From positions 124,001 to 188,000 of the forward strand of contig JAGXGA010000029.1 of assembly GCA_024636975.1 (NCBI GenBank): 64,000 nt of DNA, read 5' to 3'. Shown here one piece after another: positions 8,330 to 17,661 of this stretch. Each line of letters starts with the position of its first letter. Positions within the stretch are counted from its first letter, which is position 1. The notes beneath the pieces are model-generated. The model saw only the letters and a program-made list of their open reading frames with translations. It did no database searches and was not told the DNA's origin. The stretch is from Mariniphaga sp. (GTDB lineage: Bacteria; Bacteroidota; Bacteroidia; Bacteroidales; Prolixibacteraceae). The translations under genes were made by a program, and so were the position numbers.

Positions 8330-8334
8330 TTTTT

Positions 8335-9750
8335 TCAGTTTACCGGCAGTTCCTTCGGCATTTTTTCTTCATTCGTGTCATCAGGCAGCTCATCTTTTTC
8401 AAGTAGCTTTTTTGGAAGTTCCCGGGTTGCTTTGGCACCCATTTTTTTAAGGCGTTCGGTGGCATTCACCAGGTTTCCCCGTCCTTCCGACAATTTCTTC
8501 ATGGCATCGTTGTAAGTGTTTTGGGTTGTTTTCAAATTGTTCCCGATTTTTTCCATATCACCCACAAACCCAACAAATTTATCGTACAATGCACCGCTTT
8601 GCCGGGCTATCTCCAGGGCATTCTTTGTTTGATTTTCCTGCTGCCAGATTGATGAAACGGTTCGCAGTGTGGCAAGCAGTGTTGAAGGGCTTACCAGCAC
8701 CACCTTCAGGTCCCAGGCAAATGAAAACAAGTCCTGATCGGCTTGTACAGCCAGGCTGAAGGAGGACTCAATTGGAATAAACAGCAGTACAAAATCGGGG
8801 CAGTTCAGCGTCAGCGACGACTGGTAATGCTTCTCGCTCAACCCCCTGATATGTGCCTTCAGGCTTATGAGATGCTCTTTTACATGCTTTGCCCTTTCCT
8901 CTTCAGAGGCAGCATTCACCGCGCGCTCATAGGAAATGAGTGAAACTTTTGAATCAATAATAATATGTTTGCTGTCGGGCAGATTAATTACGATATCGGG
9001 CTGCAGCCGTCTTCCATCGTCGGAAACATCGTTATACTGTTTCTGGTATCCCTGCTCCCCTTCGTTCAGGCCCGATCGCTCAAGAATCCGTTCGAGCACC
9101 ACTTCTCCCCAGTTACCCTGTTTCTTCACATCGCCTTTAAGAGCCCGTGTAAGGTTTTCAGCCTCAGTGCTCATGCGGTTATTCAATTCATAAAGCTTCT
9201 TTAATTCAGCACGCAGGTCGGTCTGGTCCTTCAACCCTTTCTGATAGGTATCCTCCACTTTCTTTTCAAAAAGCAGGATCTTCTCTTTCAATGGAGTCAA
9301 TACCTCACCAATGTTTTTTTGATTGGCAAGTGTGAATTCCTCGCTGTTCTTTTTAAGGATTTTACCAGCTATGTTTTCAAATTCGGTGGTGAACTTTTTC
9401 TGAATCTCTTCAAGTTCGGCTTTTTGTGACTGCAGTTTTTCCTGAAGGTTCAGGTAATCGGCCTTTGCTTTTTCAAGCCGCCCGGTAAGTAACAGGTTCT
9501 CCTCCCTGGTTTTTAACAGATCGGCTTTTTGACCATCGGCATCGCATTTAAGCAGGCTATATCGCTCTTCGGCAACCAGCGCCTGTTTTTCAGCCTGAAT
9601 TCGCAGGTTTTCCTGTTGTTTTTCCTTTTCCAGAAAATTGCCACTCAACAAGGCAGTTTTTTTCTGGCTTTTTTGAATGACAAGAAAAATGATAACAACA
9701 GCAGAAAGAAATATAAGGCTGATTATCAGAAAAAACAGGGTAGCATCCAT
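8335..9750 (-). CDS. rmuC: DNA recombination protein RmuC
   Basis: A 471-residue protein with an N-terminal membrane anchor (residues 4-27), a long coiled coil (about 30-205), then the RmuC domain containing QGNWGEVVLERILERSGL and the endonuclease-fold stretch LQPDIVINLPDSKHIIIDSKVSL. RmuC family proteins limit inversion at short repeats and have a predicted restriction-endonuclease-like core (here the Asp...Asp-Ser-Lys). Length matches the family. It is the last gene of a minus-strand run that begins with the TlpA-like lipoprotein gene, although a gap of 83 bases separates it from the ketoacyl synthase gene. Confidence 0.9.
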   Translation of the reverse strand: MDATLFFLIISLIFLSAVVIIFLVIQKSQKKTALLSGNFLEKEKQQENLRIQAEKQALVAEERYSLLKCDADGQKADLLKTREENLLLTGRLEKAKADYLNLQEKLQSQKAELEEIQKKFTTEFENIAGKILKKNSEEFTLANQKNIGEVLTPLKEKILLFEKKVEDTYQKGLKDQTDLRAELKKLYELNNRMSTEAENLTRALKGDVKKQGNWGEVVLERILERSGLNEGEQGYQKQYNDVSDDGRRLQPDIVINLPDSKHIIIDSKVSLISYERAVNAASEEERAKHVKEHLISLKAHIRGLSEKHYQSSLTLNCPDFVLLFIPIESSFSLAVQADQDLFSFAWDLKVVLVSPSTLLATLRTVSSIWQQENQTKNALEIARQSGALYDKFVGFVGDMEKIGNNLKTTQNTYNDAMKKLSEGRGNLVNATERLKKMGAKATRELPKKLLEKDELPDDTNEEKMPKELPVN

Positions 9751-9833
9751 TCCGGTTAAACTATGAAAGGTTATAAAATCGCCTCAATTTAGCCAAAATG
9801 TCTATTCCGGGCCAGTATTCCGGGGAAAAATTT

Positions 9834-10916
9834 TTACCACTTATAAACGATGGAGTTGATGTTCATACCGGCACCTACAGAACAAAGCACTACATAATCA
9901 CCCTCATTGATCTCATGGTTTTCAATTTTGCCTTTCAGCACCAGGTCGAGCAAAGTAGGTACGGTTGCTGTGGAAGAATTCCCAAGGTAACGTATGCTCA
10001 TCGGCATGATGCCATCGGGGATATCGGTTTGGTCATACAATTTAAACAAACCACTCAGGATAGCTTCATCCATTTTTTCATTTGCCTGGTGTATAAGCAC
10101 TTTTTTCACATCGCTTAGATTGATCCCGGCCCGTTCAATGCTTTCCTTCACTACTCCGGGCACTGTTTTAATGGCATAAATATAAAGCTTATGGCCTGCC
10201 ATTTTTATCCAGAGTTCGTTGCCCGGGTATTCTGAATTATTCGAACCGCCCAATGTGAGCAGGTTGGCATAGGTAACCGAATCGGAACGACTGGAATGAG
10301 AAATAATTCCAACAGGCTCTTCACTTTCCACGGCTTCAACAATTGTAGCACCGGCTCCGTCGGCATAAATCATGGAATCACGATCGTGCGGATCGGAAAT
10401 CCGTGACAAAACATCGGCCCCAACCACCACGCCTCTTTTCATGAAGCCGCTTTTTATGAAGGCGTCAGCCACAATCATTGCCTGGGTCCAACCGGGGCAT
10501 CCTGAGATAATATCGTAACAAACGGTATTGGGATTTTTAATGTGCAGCTTCATTTTCACCTTGTTGGCAAGGCCGGGTAGCATGTCGCTGCGCACATTCC
10601 CTTCAGTTATATCGCCAAAGTTATGGGCAACAATCAGAAAATCGAGGCTCTCTTTTAAAATTCCAGCCGATTTGAATGCTTCGTTTATAGCGAAAACTGC
10701 AAGGTCGGATGTACTTTGATCATCGGCAGCATAACGCCGTTCTTCAATATTGGTGATATCCCTGAATTTCTGGATTATTTCTTCGTTTGATTTGTCGAAA
10801 AGTTTACCAGTAGAAGCATCAAAGAACCGATGATTCCGGAAGAAACTGTTTTTAACTATTTTGGGAGGCAGATAACTGCCTGTTCCTACAATGCGCGTGT
10901 AAATCTTTTTTGCCAT
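9834..10916 (-). CDS. 3-oxoacyl-ACP synthase III (FabH-like ketosynthase)
   Basis: A 360-residue KAS III enzyme. The catalytic triad is visible: Cys140 in YDIISGCPGW, His276 in VLIHQANEK and Asn313 in RYLGNSSTATVP. KAS III enzymes condense an acyl-CoA with malonyl-ACP. Proteins of this type often exist alongside the main FabH and may serve specialised lipids or secondary products; which applies here is unknown. ATG at 10916 is chosen over a TTG at 10928. Only eight bases separate it from lpxH upstream, suggesting cotranscription of lipid A and fatty-acyl functions. Confidence 0.85.
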   Translation of the reverse strand: MAKKIYTRIVGTGSYLPPKIVKNSFFRNHRFFDASTGKLFDKSNEEIIQKFRDITNIEERRYAADDQSTSDLAVFAINEAFKSAGILKESLDFLIVAHNFGDITEGNVRSDMLPGLANKVKMKLHIKNPNTVCYDIISGCPGWTQAMIVADAFIKSGFMKRGVVVGADVLSRISDPHDRDSMIYADGAGATIVEAVESEEPVGIISHSSRSDSVTYANLLTLGGSNNSEYPGNELWIKMAGHKLYIYAIKTVPGVVKESIERAGINLSDVKKVLIHQANEKMDEAILSGLFKLYDQTDIPDGIMPMSIRYLGNSSTATVPTLLDLVLKGKIENHEINEGDYVVLCSVGAGMNINSIVYKW

Positions 10917-10924
10917 AATGTCCT

Positions 10925-11710
10925 TCAACTTGTTTCCCTTTCAAATTTCTTCAGGGTCATTTTTTCTCCATCAAATACACCGTACGAAAAATTATTAATC
11001 CAGTCGCCCAATAATATCATTCTCGAATGGTCTTTCACAACAACATCAGCCATCCGGTGACGGTGGCCAAAGATAAAATAATCAATCCACTCTTTCTCCA
11101 GAAATTTTTCTGCAAAGAGATACAAATTTTCATTCTTAACATTAAATTCTTCTTTGCGGTTCATTTTCGACAGACGGCTTGATTTTGACCAACGGTGAGC
11201 TATCTGTAACGCAAAATTTGGATGAAGCCGGGCAAAAACCCACTGGAGTTTTTTATTTGAGAATATCTTCTTCAAAAAAAGATATCCTTTGTCTTCAGGG
11301 TCGAGGCCATCGCCATGGGCAAGAAAAAACTTTTTACCTCTAATTTCTGTAACAAATTCCATGCGGTGAATTTTCAGCCCTACTTCCCGGGGCAGGTAAT
11401 CAAACACCCACAAATCGTGATTTCCTGTAAAAAAATGAACCGGAATTCCTTTATCGGTTAACGTTGCAAGACGACCAAGCACCCTGATAAACCCACGGGG
11501 AACAACCTTTTTATATTCAAACCAGAAATCAAAGATATCGCCCAAAAGGTAAAGTTCGGACACATCGTCGCTTATAAAATCGAGCCATTGGGCAAACAGC
11601 ATTTCCCGTTCACGGTTATCTTTTAAAGCCGGAGCCCCCAAATGTATATCAGAGATAAAATATATTTTTCCTTTTTCTGACAAGATATTCTGAATATAAT
11701 TTTCCCGCAA
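10925..11710 (-). CDS. lpxH: UDP-2,3-diacylglucosamine diphosphatase
   Basis: A 261-residue calcineurin-like phosphoesterase. Metal-binding motifs appear in order: FISDIHLG (Asp21, His23), LLGDIFDFW, FTGNHDLW, LAHGDGL and FGHRHR. The DFWFE segment and the GHRHR end are typical of LpxH, which removes UMP from UDP-2,3-diacylglucosamine in lipid A synthesis at the inner face of the cytoplasmic membrane. No ATG fits; a TTG at 11710, two bases after the stop of the TlpA-like gene, is the apparent start. An 'IYFISD' start would leave no initiation codon, so the 14-residue leader is probably real. Confidence 0.88.
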   Translation of the reverse strand: MRENYIQNILSEKGKIYFISDIHLGAPALKDNREREMLFAQWLDFISDDVSELYLLGDIFDFWFEYKKVVPRGFIRVLGRLATLTDKGIPVHFFTGNHDLWVFDYLPREVGLKIHRMEFVTEIRGKKFFLAHGDGLDPEDKGYLFLKKIFSNKKLQWVFARLHPNFALQIAHRWSKSSRLSKMNRKEEFNVKNENLYLFAEKFLEKEWIDYFIFGHRHRMADVVVKDHSRMILLGDWINNFSYGVFDGEKMTLKKFERETS

Positions 11711-11712
11711 TA

Positions 11713-12861
11713 TTAATTAAGAAGTTCCGACAATACCCTGTCGAGCCTCGGCCCTGTCAGGTTTTGAGCAATAATTTCCCCCTCATCGTTCAGCAGGTAA
11801 TTGTATGGTATGTTTTGGATGTTGTAGAGCATCAATGCACGGTTACTTCCTTCCATGTCACCTACATTTGTCCACGTAAGCTTATCCTGATCGATGGCAT
11901 CCACCCATTCAACGCGGTTATCGTCGACGCTTACCTGGTATATTTCGAATCCTTTGTTTTTATATTTCCGGTAAGCTTCAGCCAGCGCTTCGTTTTGGAT
12001 GCGGGAATTACGATCGAGAGCCGACCAGAATTGCAACAAAACTACTTTTCCTCTAAAAGAGGATAAGGCTACTTCCTTACCTTCGGGATCAGGCAATACA
12101 ATTTCAGGGCTGTTTTCCCCTTTCTCAAGAATGATCTGTCTTAGCTTTGCATTTTGCTCCTGCTTCAACAGATCAATTGTATTTTGATACAAAGCCTTAA
12201 CATGTCCTGAATTGGGATATACTGTATTTAGCGCTGATGCAGCAACACGCAGGGTATGGAGATCTTTAATAATGTATTCGCTATCGTCGAATTTCTGGTA
12301 AACCGCCAGTACACTGGCCATGGAAAACGGATTTTCCATAACAAACTTTCTGGAGAATTCTGTCTGTTCCTGCTTGACCGAATCGTACATCTGGCTCCAT
12401 CCATTAACAAATTCGGGGTTTCCAGCCGACATATTCATAAGTGACTGCAGTGAATCAAGCTTTTTTCTTGTTTTATACCAGTGATCGTTCAATATTTTCA
12501 CCTGGGCCGATCCCAGAGAACCTTCCACTTTATAGTTGCGGTGAAAATCAGCCGCATCGGCTTCCACTACAACCTGCTCAAGGGAATCAATCAAAAGTGT
12601 TATAAGTTGATTCTGAGTTAGTTTTAATAAGTAAAAGGCAGGTTTCCCGGTGTTGCCGGTAAATTTAAATTCGCCGTCACTCTCAAGCTTCACCGAATCA
12701 AGTGTACTGGTTGATGCCACTTGCAATTCTTCAAAGTAAAGGGTTTGACCATCGGCATGCGTTACTTTGCCGTTTACTTTAAACCGGCCTTGCTCCTTGC
12801 TGCAGCCAACTGCAAAAATGACTGCTGTTACCCCTGCAATAATTAACCTGCTATAGTTCAT
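11713..12861 (-). CDS. TlpA-like lipoprotein (DUF4369 plus thioredoxin-fold domain without CxxC)
   Basis: A 382-residue lipoprotein (signal peptide ending FAVGC, Cys20). The first part (about 25-120) matches the DUF4369 domain common in Bacteroidota, followed by a helical linker and a C-terminal AhpC/TSA-TlpA-type thioredoxin fold (about 250-382). Where the family has Trp-Cys-x-x-Cys-Arg, this protein reads FWSALDRNSR, with Asp283 and Ser286 in place of both cysteines. It therefore should not act as a disulfide reductase, though the fold looks intact (ending in IPYNYLLNDEGEIIAQ). It heads a probable operon with lpxH. ATG at 12861 is preferred to TTG at 12876. Confidence 0.85.
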   Translation of the reverse strand: MNYSRLIIAGVTAVIFAVGCSKEQGRFKVNGKVTHADGQTLYFEELQVASTSTLDSVKLESDGEFKFTGNTGKPAFYLLKLTQNQLITLLIDSLEQVVVEADAADFHRNYKVEGSLGSAQVKILNDHWYKTRKKLDSLQSLMNMSAGNPEFVNGWSQMYDSVKQEQTEFSRKFVMENPFSMASVLAVYQKFDDSEYIIKDLHTLRVAASALNTVYPNSGHVKALYQNTIDLLKQEQNAKLRQIILEKGENSPEIVLPDPEGKEVALSSFRGKVVLLQFWSALDRNSRIQNEALAEAYRKYKNKGFEIYQVSVDDNRVEWVDAIDQDKLTWTNVGDMEGSNRALMLYNIQNIPYNYLLNDEGEIIAQNLTGPRLDRVLSELLN

Positions 12862-13118
12862 CTGTATACTTTTCAATCCAACTTTTTATAGATTCAAATT
12901 AACTTTTGTTGTTTAATTCCTGTTTACCAACAATTCCAAAAAATTTGTTTTAAGGCCAGTATAAACTTATTTTGTTACTGATATCTTAATTAAAGGCCGT
13001 AAAATTAAAAATTTCCATTGTTCTCAAACCATCATTTCTGTAAAATAACATTATTTAAAGTTTTGTGTCAGAGCATAACTTTTTATTTTTCTTGCCACTC
13101 AATTCAGGAAAATGTTTT

Positions 13119-14081
13119 ATGTTCGTTGATCACAAAGACAAACATGTGAAAATACATACCGACATAGATCATTTCAATGCAATAAACCCCGTGGTAACCA
13201 TAGGCACTTTCGATGGAGTTCACCTTGGCCACCAGAAGGTTATCGCACGGCTAAACGGTTTTGCACGGGAGCATGGGGGTGAATCGGTTATCTTTACTTT
13301 TTATCCTCACCCACGACTGGTTACAAAAGCAGGAGCATCAGACCTCAGACTGCTTACAACCCTTGAAGAAAAAAAGGAGCTGTTTGCACGGTCGGGTGTC
13401 GATCATCTCATAGTTTATCCATTTACCAAAAGTTTTTCGGAACTGACATATGCTGAATTTGTAAAGCAAATCCTTGTTGATAAAATGAAAACCCACTGCC
13501 TTGTGGTGGGATACGACCATCGATTCGGAAAAAACCGCGAGGGAAGCTTTGAATACCTCCAGTCGTGTGCCGATCAATATGGTTTCCTGATTGAAAAACT
13601 GGAAGCCCTGTTGGTTGATGAGGCAAATGTAAGTTCCACACGTATACGAAACGCACTGCAGGATGGTCGGATTGAAAACGCCAACCGGAATTTGGGATAC
13701 AGGTATACCCTGCACGGAACAGTTGTTGAAGGTCAGCGGGTGGGCCGGAAAATGGGGTTCCCGACTGCCAATATAGAAGCCTCCGATCCATATAAACTAA
13801 TTCCCGGGTACGGGGTGTATGCCGTGGAAGTGAAGTTGTCGGGCAATACTTATAAGGGCATGTTGAACATTGGTACACGGCCAACTTTTAATAAGAATGC
13901 TGATAACCGCAGCATTGAGGTAAATATATTTAACTTCGAAGGCGATCTTTACCATAAAGAAGTCACACTGGTTTTTACAGGTAAAATCAGGGAAGAACAG
14001 AAATTCAGCGGAGTGGAAGCTCTCACAGAGCAGCTTAAAAAGGATAAAATAGCTGCATTAAAAATTCTTTCAGATGATTAA
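13119..14081 (+). CDS. ribF: Bifunctional riboflavin kinase/FAD synthetase
   Basis: A 321-residue enzyme that phosphorylates riboflavin to FMN and adenylates FMN to FAD. The N-terminal nucleotidyltransferase domain shows TIGTFDGVHLGHQ (the HxGH motif) and VSSTRIRNAL; the C-terminal flavokinase domain shows GRKMGFPTANIE and the GVYAVEV and NIGTRPTFN strands. The start is uncertain: ATG 13119 is used, a GTG at 13146 aligns better with typical short N-termini, and a GTG at 13065 is possible. It ends one base before the convergent lipoprotein gene. ribD lies 2.5 kb downstream in a separate unit. Confidence 0.93.
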   Translation: MFVDHKDKHVKIHTDIDHFNAINPVVTIGTFDGVHLGHQKVIARLNGFAREHGGESVIFTFYPHPRLVTKAGASDLRLLTTLEEKKELFARSGVDHLIVYPFTKSFSELTYAEFVKQILVDKMKTHCLVVGYDHRFGKNREGSFEYLQSCADQYGFLIEKLEALLVDEANVSSTRIRNALQDGRIENANRNLGYRYTLHGTVVEGQRVGRKMGFPTANIEASDPYKLIPGYGVYAVEVKLSGNTYKGMLNIGTRPTFNKNADNRSIEVNIFNFEGDLYHKEVTLVFTGKIREEQKFSGVEALTEQLKKDKIAALKILSDD

Positions 14082-14082
14082 T

Positions 14083-14490
14083 TTACCGGGCTTCTATTTG
14101 CCATTCCAGGTCAGTACCATCAGGCTGCTTAACCTTTAATGTATAAATACCCTCGTCATCAATTGTATATTTTAATTTCTCTTTGTTCAGCCCAACCACT
14201 CCATCAGGGCATATATTGGAATTGGCTCTTAACTTTCCCCAGGCTTCAACAAGAATAATAGAATCCTGCCTTTCAGTTATAAACCGTTCAAAACTGGAAC
14301 AGCCATTATAACCAATAATACCAGACAGTTTCACTTCGAAGGGTTCATTTGCATTAATCGCATCAGGTATTAATACACTATCGACTTTAACTAAAAAATA
14401 ATCATAGTCTTCAGTTTCCTTACACGATGTAATTATTCCTGTAAAATATATCAATGCAATAATAATTGCAGGGAAGGTGAACTTCTTCAT
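14083..14490 (-). CDS. Small lipoprotein of unknown function
   Basis: A 135-residue protein with a signal peptide ending GIITSC (Cys23), a lipoprotein acylation site. The mature region looks like a single beta-sandwich domain: ANEPFEVKLSGIIGYNGC, FERFITERQDS, then YTIDDEGIYTLKVKQPDG. Two further cysteines could pair. It is unlike any family I can name. The ATG at 14490 is chosen because the extended frame to 14532 would bury the signal peptide. Tail to tail with ribF. Confidence 0.65.
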   Translation of the reverse strand: MKKFTFPAIIIALIYFTGIITSCKETEDYDYFLVKVDSVLIPDAINANEPFEVKLSGIIGYNGCSSFERFITERQDSIILVEAWGKLRANSNICPDGVVGLNKEKLKYTIDDEGIYTLKVKQPDGTDLEWQIEAR

Positions 14491-14556
14491 TCGGGCAAAA
14501 TTTATTGTTGTAAGAATATTTATATGATGCAATAACCTGCAATTTGGTTGTTTAGT

Positions 14557-15630
14557 CTATTTCTCTTCCTGTATTTTTTTCACCAGAACTGTTGAAACAG
14601 GCAAATGATCGGAGTATCTGAAGTTATGGGTCTGAAAATTAAACGATTCATATTTATCGCTGTGAAAAATATAGTCGATACGAAGGGATGGCAACTTATT
14701 AATGTATGTGCGTCCAACTCCCTTACCCGAACTAATAAATGAGTCGTTCAATCCCTTACTAAGTTGCTGGTATGAAAACGATGCAGGAGTATCATTTAAA
14801 TCACCACAAACAATTACAGGGTAAGGTGTCTCGTCAATCAAAGCCCTGATTGCCTGTACCTGTCTTGCGCGCATCTGGAATCCTGTCCTGAGTTTTGAAC
14901 CCATCACCTTTGCTTCCTCCAGGTCTTTTTCGGTAGTTACTCCCGAATCAATGATGGTAAGATCTTTAGGGTCGATCCCGTATGAATGCAGGTGAACATT
15001 AAACACCCTTACGGTATCGTTATTAATGAGCAAATCGGTATAGATTGTCATATTCCGTGAGTTTTCGAAACGGATTTCATTCATCCTGAGAATAGGATAA
15101 CGCGTCATTGTTACCGAGCCAAAGGTGTTACTGGTGCGTGCAAACTGGTAATGATTTATAAATTCCAGTTCCTGTACTGTTTTGGCCAGATTGAATATTT
15201 TATTCTGCCTCAGCCGGACTTCCTGCAGGCAAATAATGTCCGGTTTATGCTCATTTAAAAATCCAATGATTTCCTTTGAGGTCCGTTCCTGGGAATCGTC
15301 ATCATCACCCCGGAAATGGTGAACATTGTACGACATAATTTTTAAACCGTCTGAATCTGTGCTCTTTTCCATCAACTGTACATACCGCGATAATATCCCG
15401 AAACCTGCTATCAAAGGGATCAGAGAAACCAGCATATACTTTGGATTGGCAATCAACCAGAACAATATAAATATAAAGTTAACAACTGCAATTATGGGAT
15501 AAGCCAGGCCAAAAAACGAAGGAATCCACCAGTTTTCGGGAGATACATAACCTGCAAGATATGCAAGGATCAGTGCCAAAACAGCCAACAGATTCAGTAA
15601 AAGAAATAAATATTTAATCAGCTTTCTCAC
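14557..15630 (-). CDS. Membrane-anchored endonuclease/exonuclease/phosphatase family protein
   Basis: A 357-residue protein with three N-terminal membrane helices (within residues 5-85) and an EEP-fold catalytic domain (about 95-352). Motifs are IMSYNVHHF, DIICLQEVRL with the metal-binding Glu, VFNVHLHS, VIVCGDLNDTP and the terminal RYSDHLPV. Members cleave phosphodiesters in nucleic acids or phospholipids; the membrane anchor with an external or periplasmic domain is common in Bacteroidota but the substrate is unknown. It stands alone between a small lipoprotein gene and prmC. Confidence 0.85.
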   Translation of the reverse strand: MRKLIKYLFLLLNLLAVLALILAYLAGYVSPENWWIPSFFGLAYPIIAVVNFIFILFWLIANPKYMLVSLIPLIAGFGILSRYVQLMEKSTDSDGLKIMSYNVHHFRGDDDDSQERTSKEIIGFLNEHKPDIICLQEVRLRQNKIFNLAKTVQELEFINHYQFARTSNTFGSVTMTRYPILRMNEIRFENSRNMTIYTDLLINNDTVRVFNVHLHSYGIDPKDLTIIDSGVTTEKDLEEAKVMGSKLRTGFQMRARQVQAIRALIDETPYPVIVCGDLNDTPASFSYQQLSKGLNDSFISSGKGVGRTYINKLPSLRIDYIFHSDKYESFNFQTHNFRYSDHLPVSTVLVKKIQEEK

Positions 15631-15736
15631 TTATAATGGTTTATTTCCGGATAAAACGCAAAATTGACAAAGTTATTGAATTTCGTTGCGGTTTGAATGA
15701 TTAATTTTTTTGATTGTACCATCTTTTCCCAAGAAA

Positions 15737-16576
15737 CTATTTCCGGCACCTGAGCATGCGGTCTTTACCAAATAAGTCTTTTTTTATCTCAACACTTTTA
15801 AAGCCAAAACCTTTCACCAGTTCAATCATTTCATTCCCCAGGCTTTCATTGATTTCAAAAAACAGCCAACCGTTTTCCTTTAACCAACGGTTGGCAAATT
15901 CAGTAATCCGGCGGTAAAAAATCAGCGGATCATTATCCGGGACAAACAATGCTTTTTCCGATTCGTAGTTTAATACATTGGCCGACATATTTTCTTTTTC
16001 CGACTCCCTTACATAGGGTGGATTACTGATAATGGCATCGAGTTTTCGCCAGGCTTTGGTTTCCCAGTTCATTATATCGGTTTTGAAAAATTCCACTTCC
16101 AGCTTATTTAACTCAGCATTCTGGTGTGCAACTTCAATTGCCTGCTCCATAAAATCAAGTGCAGAAACAGATGCATCAGGAATCCTGTATTTTAAAGCCA
16201 GGGCAATACATCCGCTACCTGTTCCAACATCAAGCAACGCCGGTGCGTTGGGCAATTCTGTTTCGGCTATCCATTGCACCAGTTCCTCCGTTTCGGGACG
16301 GGGAATTAAAACCGGGGGAGCTACCATCAGCTTTAATCCTGCGAATTCTATTTCACCCATAATATACTGAATGGGCTCATGGTCCTTCAGCCGTTTTACC
16401 ATTTCACCAATGGTAATTTTGAAGGAGTCTTCCAGGAGCTGGTCATTTAATAGTACCTGCTGCGTATAATTAAGACCGCAAACATGTTCCAGCATCAACC
16501 GGGTAAAAGCCCTGATTTCAGTTTTTGGATACAAATCCCTTAATTCCTGTTCAATGTATTGAATTGTCGCCCTCAT
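15737..16576 (-). CDS. prmC: Peptide chain release factor N5-glutamine methyltransferase
   Basis: A 279-residue enzyme that methylates the GGQ glutamine of release factors RF1 and RF2. The N-terminal helical domain is followed by a methyltransferase domain with motif I LLDVGTGSGC (about 114-123) and the diagnostic NPPY at 185-188, where the glutamine side chain binds. IPRPETEELV (about 91-100) is also typical of PrmC. Full length. It is transcribed divergently from ribD across 41 bases that carry a -7 box on each strand. Confidence 0.93.
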   Translation of the reverse strand: MRATIQYIEQELRDLYPKTEIRAFTRLMLEHVCGLNYTQQVLLNDQLLEDSFKITIGEMVKRLKDHEPIQYIMGEIEFAGLKLMVAPPVLIPRPETEELVQWIAETELPNAPALLDVGTGSGCIALALKYRIPDASVSALDFMEQAIEVAHQNAELNKLEVEFFKTDIMNWETKAWRKLDAIISNPPYVRESEKENMSANVLNYESEKALFVPDNDPLIFYRRITEFANRWLKENGWLFFEINESLGNEMIELVKGFGFKSVEIKKDLFGKDRMLRCRK

Positions 16577-16581
16577 TGTGT

Positions 16582-16589
16582 TATTTTTG
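16582..16589 (+). promoter_or_regulatory. Bacteroidota promoter for ribD (-7 box TATTTTTG)
   Basis: TATTTTTG fits TAnnTTTG, the -7 consensus of Bacteroidota sigma factor. A TTG at 16559-16561 lies 20 bp upstream, the expected -33 spacing. Transcription would begin near 16596, about 22 bases before the ribD ATG. Confidence 0.6.
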
Positions 16590-16595
16590 GCTGTT

Positions 16596-16603
16596 CAAAG
16601 ATA
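16596..16603 (-). promoter_or_regulatory. Bacteroidota promoter for prmC (-7 box TATCTTTG)
   Basis: On the minus strand TATCTTTG (16603 to 16596) fits TAnnTTTG and ends 19 bases before the prmC ATG. It lies only 6 bp from the ribD -7 box on the other strand, so the two promoters face away from each other and overlap in footprint. I see no clear -33 element. Confidence 0.5.
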
Positions 16604-16617
16604 CTTTTTTCCGGCAA

Positions 16618-17661
16618 ATGGAGATTGATGAAAAATATATGGAACGTTGCATTGAACTGGCCCTACTGGGGTCGGGCAATGTGGCGCCCAACCCGATGGT
16701 GGGCAGTGTTATTGTTTGCCGGGGAAAAATTATTGGCGAGGGGTTTCATCAGCAATACGGAGGGCCGCATGCCGAGGTGAATGCCGTTAATGCTGTATCA
16801 GATGCCAGCTTACTAAAAGAAAGTACGCTGTATGTCTCGCTTGAGCCCTGTGCACATTTTGGCCTTACTCCTCCCTGTTCAAATCTGATTATCGAAAAGC
16901 AAATTCCAAAAGTGGTTATTGGTACTACCGATCCGTTTGCCGAAGTGGCCGGAAAAGGAATCGAAAAACTTCAAAAGGCAGGTGTGGAAGTTAAGGCAGG
17001 AGTTCTTGAAAATGAATGCCGTGAGCTGAACCGGAGGTTTTTTACCTTCCATGAAAAGCAACGGCCCTATGTCATATTAAAATGGGCACAGACTGCAGAT
17101 GGGTACATCGACATCGACCGAAGCCGGAAAGATTTTGGCATACCTACCTGGATTACCGGAGACCTGGCCCTGAGGCTGGTTCATAAAATCCGTTCGGAAG
17201 AAAGCGCCATCCTGGTGGGTACCAATACAGCAATAAAAGACAATCCCTCACTGACAGTGCGCAACTGGTCGGGTAATAATCCTGTGCGGATGGTTGTAGA
17301 TAAAAACCAGCGCCTGCCTGCCTCGCTTAATTTGTTCGACCAGTCAACAACAACTTTGATCTTTAATTCCGATAAAGAAGGAACTGAAGGGCTTAACACC
17401 TGGATTAAAATTGATTTTCAAAAGGAAGTGATTCCCCAGTTGCTCGATAGCTTATACCGGCACAAAATCCTTTCAGTTATTGTGGAGGGTGGCCGCAAAC
17501 TGATCGAAAGCTTTAATGAATCGGGATTATGGGATGAAATGCATGTATTTACCGGAAATAAATTTTTTGCCTCAGGTGTAAAAGCACCCTCTGTCGATGG
17601 AAATCTTATTTCAGAAGAACGACTTGATGCCGATACCTTAAAAATATTCAGAAGGTACTAA
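16618..17661 (+). CDS. ribD: Bifunctional diaminohydroxyphosphoribosylaminopyrimidine deaminase/uracil reductase
   Basis: A 347-residue enzyme for two early steps of riboflavin synthesis. The N-terminal deaminase domain has the zinc site His51-Ala-Glu53 (GPHAEVNAV) and Cys78/Cys87 (EPCAHFGLTPPC). The C-terminal reductase domain contains ILKWAQTADGYI, AILVGTNTAIKDNPSLTVR and VEGGRKLIESF. Start ATG 16618 gives the standard MEIDEKYMERCIELA opening. Its stop overlaps the convergent lipoprotein gene by four bases. No FMN riboswitch can fit in the short leader. Confidence 0.94.
   Translation: MEIDEKYMERCIELALLGSGNVAPNPMVGSVIVCRGKIIGEGFHQQYGGPHAEVNAVNAVSDASLLKESTLYVSLEPCAHFGLTPPCSNLIIEKQIPKVVIGTTDPFAEVAGKGIEKLQKAGVEVKAGVLENECRELNRRFFTFHEKQRPYVILKWAQTADGYIDIDRSRKDFGIPTWITGDLALRLVHKIRSEESAILVGTNTAIKDNPSLTVRNWSGNNPVRMVVDKNQRLPASLNLFDQSTTTLIFNSDKEGTEGLNTWIKIDFQKEVIPQLLDSLYRHKILSVIVEGGRKLIESFNESGLWDEMHVFTGNKFFASGVKAPSVDGNLISEERLDADTLKIFRRY

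Noticed and set aside
8526-9204. Several plus-strand open frames inside rmuC
   Set aside because: They are antisense shadows of a well-supported rmuC frame and encode no recognisable domain.
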